64,000 nt of DNA from Clavaria fumosa (taxonomy: Eukaryota; Basidiomycota; Agaricomycetes; Agaricales; Clavariaceae): positions 3,534,001-3,598,000 of the forward strand of contig OX637799.1 in assembly GCA_951802425.1 (NCBI GenBank), in the 5' to 3' direction. Position 1 is the stretch's first letter, and the number at the start of each line of letters is the position of its first letter. A program made the translations under genes and the position numbers. Shown here piece after piece: positions 60,480 to 64,000 of the stretch. The notes under the pieces are model-generated. The model had not been told where the DNA came from. It did not search any database and saw nothing but the letters and a program-made list of their open reading frames with translations.

Positions 60480-62060
60480 TCAAATGAGGGAAATGGAGTA
60501 CCTCTACAGGCCTATGGAAGGTCTATCATATTACATAAGCCTATGGAAGGCAAAGATCATGTTACATAAGCCTATGGAAGGCTAGTGAATGTAATGGAAG
60601 CCTATGGAAGGCAAAGATCATGTTACATAAGCCTATGGAAGGCTAATGAATGTCATGGAAGCCTATGGAAGGCTGAAGAATGTTATGGAAGCCTATGGAA
60701 GGCTAAAAGAATGTTATGGGAGCCTATGGAAGGCTAAAGAATGTTATGGAAGCCTATAGAACATCATTCAAAGACAGTCATGGAAGGTTATGGAAAGTTA
60801 TGGAAAGTCTTGGAACATTATGGAACATTCTAGAATTTGAAGGAAGCTCATGGAATGTCATGGAAAGCTATGGAAAGCTATGGAAACTCAAAGAAAGTTA
60901 TGGAAGTTTATGGAAGGTTCTAGAAGAACAGTAGAACATTGTAGAATGTTCTAGAATTTGATGGAAGTTCATGGAATGTCATGGAATGCCATGGAATGCC
61001 ATGGAAACTCAAGGAAAGTCATGGAAGTTTATAGAAGGTTCTAGAAGGTCAAGGAAGGCTACTGGAAGCTTATGTAAACCTTATAGAATGTCAAGGAAGT
61101 CACATGGACATGTTATGGAACATCACTGGAATGTAATGGACATTACTCAGCAGGATTATTTGTCATACATTACTCAGCAGGATGATTTGTCATTCCTTAT
61201 TCAGCAGGATGATTTGTCATTCCTTATTCAGCAGGATGATTTGTCATTTCTTACTCAGCAGAATGATTTGTCATTTGATTATTCATCTCTACTATAGCTT
61301 ATTCAGCATTTATATTGTGATTACTCAGCTCATGTATTCTGCTTACTAAGTCTCTTTTGTAGATTAGTAATCTTCTCATTACTAATGGTTTGATGACTCA
61401 GCTAGTTACTTTATTTAGTATAGTTTTCCCATGTGCTGACTAAGTCAGTCATGTGAAGGTCATGTGACAGTCATGTGAAAGTCATGTGAAAGTCATGTGA
61501 TCACTAGTATATAAGGCCAGCTCACTGGTCATTTGCAATATATTCCATCTTAATCCTCAACCACCATCATCTCTGCCTAAGTCCAGTAGTTGTATAGGGT
61601 ACTCAAAGTGCAGTGCTAATACAACTACCCAGTCATCAATTGGTTGTATAGGATACTCAGGAGCAGTATTAATACAACTACCCAAGTCTGTTGAGTTGGA
61701 TACTCAGTGCAGTATTAACCCAACACATATATTCCCTCTTAACCTTCAACCACCATCATCTCTGCATAAGTCCAGTAATTGTATAGGGTACTCTAAGTGC
61801 AGTACTAATACAACTACTCAGTCATCAATCAGTTGTATAGGATACTCAAGAGCAGTATTAATACAGCTACAGTCTTTTGAGTTGGATACTCAGTGAAGTA
61901 TTAACTCAAGGCCCTACAGCCTCAATCATACATACACTCAAAGACTATAGGAGTCTATCCTAAGTCCTCATCACTACACTCACTCAAAGACTATAGGAGT
62001 TTATCCTTAGTCCTCATCACAACACATCCTCAAAGACTATAGGAGTCTATCCATAGTCCT
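60480..62060. repeat. Minisatellite cluster inside the nested CpG-poor block
   Basis: Several different short repeats follow one another. 60500-61140: degenerate CCTATGGAAGGC/ATGGAATGTC. 61142-61279: five 27-bp units (TACTCAGCAGGATGATTTGTC), encoding nine-residue QQDDLSFLI repeats. 61436-61500: ~11-12-bp GTCATGTGAAA. 61570-61920: ~150-bp blocks with GTTGTATAGGATACTCA. 61935-62060: ~55-bp AAAGACTATAGGAGTCTATC. No convincing gene is present; the frames follow the repeats. Confidence 0.8.
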
Positions 62061-62159
62061 CATCTAACCCTAACAAAGAGAACAACAGGGGAAAATTTGA
62101 GCTAAAGACTGTTCCAAGGACCCCTGGAAGTTTGAGAAGAATACTTCTAATCAAATTTC

Positions 62160-62446
62160 AACCTGAGAGCGCCACCTCTGCCGCCCTCCGCTTCGCTTCC
62201 ACCGCCTTCGCCCTCTCCAGCTCCTCCCGCCGCACCCTATCCACTACCTCCCTCGCTTTCCGCTCCTCCTCCTCCCACCTCCGTCGCCCTTTTCTCCCTC
62301 AGCGCGTTAATTTTCTTCGTGAGGGCAGCGATCTCGGGGTCCTCGTCCACCGCACGAGGTTGCGTGGGGGTGGCGATGACGGGTCGTGGGCGAGGGCAGG
62401 AGGGGCGACTGGGCCCGGCTCCGGGCGTCGATTGCGTGTTGGACAT
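62160..62446 (-). pseudogene. N-terminal part of the antisense gypsy ORF
   Basis: ATG at 62446 (minus) gives MSNTQSTPGAGPSRPSCPRP, then DEDPEIAALTKKINALREKR. After a one-base shift a coiled coil EEEERKAREVVDRVRREELE continues to about 62165. The CpG-rich, Glu/Arg-rich style matches the piece at 58885-59574, and the two are separated exactly by the CpG-poor block. The start lies about 230 bp from the 3' LTR. Confidence 0.5.
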
Positions 62447-62660
62447 GATAAGTTTTTTGAAAGGAATTGCCCGTGTTAGGGGCGAGTGGTGGGAGTGATG
62501 AGTTAAGGAAGAGAAAAGCGGAGTGCGACGCACACAATCGTTTTAACCCCCAAAAAAATTTCGGACTCCGATCGAAGCACCGCAAAACTCCGGTGCTAAC
62601 TTGATATGGGAGCCACGTTTTCATGCGGACTTTGGCCACAGGGTCTCAGGGGTTCGACCC

Positions 62661-62674
62661 TAAGAGGGGGATAC
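62661..62674 (+). other. Polypurine tract
   Basis: AAGAGGGGGATAC directly precedes the TG of the 3' LTR at 62675; this is the expected plus-strand primer of the gypsy element. Confidence 0.8.
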
Positions 62675-63397
62675 TGTTACGACCCCATCCGCTTGCATAA
62701 GCACTATCCCCACCCCGGACTCCGAGCTCCGTACCAACTCCGATCCGCTCCGCTGTAACTCCGTACGCCCCGCTCTGCACCTTCATCGGACTTTACTCCG
62801 CTGACCTTCGAACCATTCGGACTTCGTTCTAGAACCTTCTCCCTCCATCCCCTCATTCTGTTCACTACTGAGAGGATACCCTTGACCCATGGGAGTCGCT
62901 TTTGTTGTTGTTTCTTTGTTCCAAGAAAATTGCACAGGCACAAGTGGTGAAACTCTCCTAGTAATTTGATAAGTACATTGTTTCACATTACTCCTATACT
63001 CTGTCCTTGCAGTATAAGTTTCCACCTGTATCTCCCTGCTCCTCAGTTCGAATATTAACGTCTCTTGATCCTAAACATCTCTGAGCTTTTGTCCTCATCG
63101 TCCTCGACGTTCTCCACGTCATCCGATCAACTCCGACCAACTCCGACGGACTCCGATCAACTTCAGAGTTTTGACTTGTGTTCTGATCCTCCCTTAGGTA
63201 TTGTTCTTGTTTGATAAATAGGGACACGTATATACGCGGTGGCACAACACATACGTTGAGGCCGCAGTCCCATAAGTCTCTCTTCCTTGTGTTTACTTCT
63301 CCATTTCTCCGATATCGGACTCCGACCGGACTCCGATAGAATATCTCCGCTCTGCTCCGCTAACCCCTTCGCCGCTAACCTTGTTAGGACCTTGACA
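62675..63397 (+). repeat. 3' LTR of young gypsy element
   Basis: It has the same length (723 bp) and ends as the 5' LTR. Differences I see: AATCG/AGTCG, CACAT/CACGT, CTCTGACC/CTCCGACC, TTCGG/TTCAG and CTCTGC/CTCCGC. It is followed by the target duplicate GTAGG at 63398-63402. Confidence 0.95.
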
Positions 63398-63402
63398 GTA
63401 GG

Positions 63403-64000
63403 TATATATACTACGAGTCCGGGGCATTTCCAGCAACCCGGAGTTTTGACGGTAGTTACGGAGAATGGCCTGGAGATACATCGCGGGACTTACTACGGAA
63501 CAACAGGATAGCAACGGGGATCAGTTTCCTGATCCCGGAGTCAGATACTGCTACCGTCAGAATGGTAACTACGCAGCCTAGCAACTGCGCGGATTGTCTG
63601 GTTTCCACGCTCAGAGTTCGTTGCTGGTGGAGTAACCACGGACGTTGGTTCACGACTGTCGGGAAGTCGGATTCGGGAATTGGCGATCGGGATCGGGATC
63701 GGGACAGCCTCTTGGGGAACTATCCCCGGATGTGGGTTTGGTGCCTGCCCCACATGTGGGGCAGGTACCCTCAGATGCTGAGGCACCAGAGCGGGAGTTC
63801 GGAGGTCCGGGTCCGGAGACCGGAGGTCGGCGGTCGGATCCGGGGATCGGAGGTTGGCGGTCGGGGCCGGGGATCGTGTTTCCGGTCCAGACCGGAAGGG
63901 AGCGGCACGGACATGACAGTGCCTCCCCTTTAAGGTCGAACCCTTGAGACCTTTAGATCGGAGCCAGGAGATTGGAGAAGATCGGGTTGTGATGGGATCA
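63403..64000. mobile_element. CpG-rich element, right part (continuation of 51708-52443)
   Basis: After the gypsy target duplicate the DNA resumes as CpG-rich, with GGAGGTCCGGGTCCGGAGACC and GGTCGGCGGTCGG type repeats as on the left side. It includes a perfect 22-bp palindrome at 63744-63765 (half-site CCTGCCCCACA). No credible coding frame is seen. The element runs out of the window. Confidence 0.55.

Larger units (their letters stand above)
52449..63397 (+). mobile_element. Young Ty3/gypsy chromovirus (LTR to LTR), with nested CpG-poor block
   Basis: Two 723-bp LTRs (52449-53171; 62675-63397) differ at about five sites by my reading, mostly CG versus TG/CA. The 5-bp sequence GTAGG flanks the element on both sides (52444-52448; 63398-63402), so it is one insertion. 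It encodes gag (53212-54387), pol by -1 frameshift (54384-57872) and a chromodomain (57873-58205), then a repeat region, an antisense ORF and a polypurine tract AAGAGGGGG just before the 3' LTR. CpG-poor DNA at about 59575-62160 is probably a later insertion. One TGA near the end of pol and some substitutions (e.g. DFCGLN for DFRGLN) show early decay. Confidence 0.95.

Noticed and set aside
1..64000. tRNA or rRNA genes
   Set aside because: I saw no cloverleaf with conserved A/B boxes or rRNA-like sequence, but a covariance-model scan was not possible here.

Overview
The window looks like repeat-rich nuclear DNA of a filamentous basidiomycete, most likely an Agaricomycete. Evidence: multi-exon genes with 48-70 bp GT-AG introns, a KDZ (Kyakuja-Dileera-Zisupton) transposase with its CxC2 cysteine cluster, Ty3/gypsy chromoviruses, Ty1/copia pieces, hAT-type MITEs and an OrsD/RecQ-type gene. 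The exact genus cannot be read from the sequence. There is no sign of a prokaryotic or organellar origin.

Layout. 1-2.3 kb: no recognisable gene, then a 41-bp tandem repeat. 2.8-7.3 kb: a many-exon gene with a ParB/sulfiredoxin-like segment, a coiled coil and a microexon-rich basic/acidic tail. 7.9-13.1 kb: a large (~1350 aa) unknown gene in the same direction. 13.8-21.7 kb: a nest of elements, namely a broken copia element (minus strand), two short hAT MITEs, a large foldback element inserted in the copia integrase, and a 1.2 kb hAT-like element carrying a piece of a GYF-domain-type gene. 22.2-24.5 kb: a ~44-bp satellite. 24.5-28.2 kb: KDZ transposase (minus). 29-36 kb: decayed LTR, copia and gypsy remains. 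36.0-38.4 kb: an almost perfect 2.4 kb palindrome. 38.4-39.7 kb: decayed gypsy. 40.2-46.5 kb: a zinc-finger/OrsD, tyrosine-recombinase-like, RecQ-helicase gene (minus, decaying). 47-51.7 kb: repeats and a second ParB-like gene whose 5' part is a tandem array of 24-39 nt exons separated by nearly identical 50-bp introns. 51.7-64 kb: CpG-rich DNA holding a young Ty3/gypsy chromovirus (723-bp LTRs, GTAGG target duplication) with a CpG-poor block nested inside it, itself inserted in another CpG-rich LTR-like element.

The strongest observations are: (1) the tandem microexon-intron array (48.7-49.8 kb), with a second, independent tandem exon duplication in the RecQ gene; (2) a tyrosine-recombinase-like catalytic pattern between the OrsD zinc finger and the RecQ helicase; (3) a self-priming signature and a textbook -1 frameshift signal in the young gypsy element; (4) two pieces of host genes (GYF-type and methylcrotonoyl-CoA carboxylase beta-type) carried inside mobile elements; (5) the 2.4 kb palindrome; and (6) repeated Arg-codon CGA-to-TGA style nonsense changes and CpG loss, as expected for cytosine methylation/deamination acting on repeats.

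Most open reading frames in the window are element fragments. Only the two genes at 2.8-13.1 kb, the KDZ gene, the OrsD/RecQ gene, the microexon/ParB-like gene and the young gypsy gag/pol look like substantial genes. Exon borders are my reading from frame and splice consensus; none is confirmed by transcripts.
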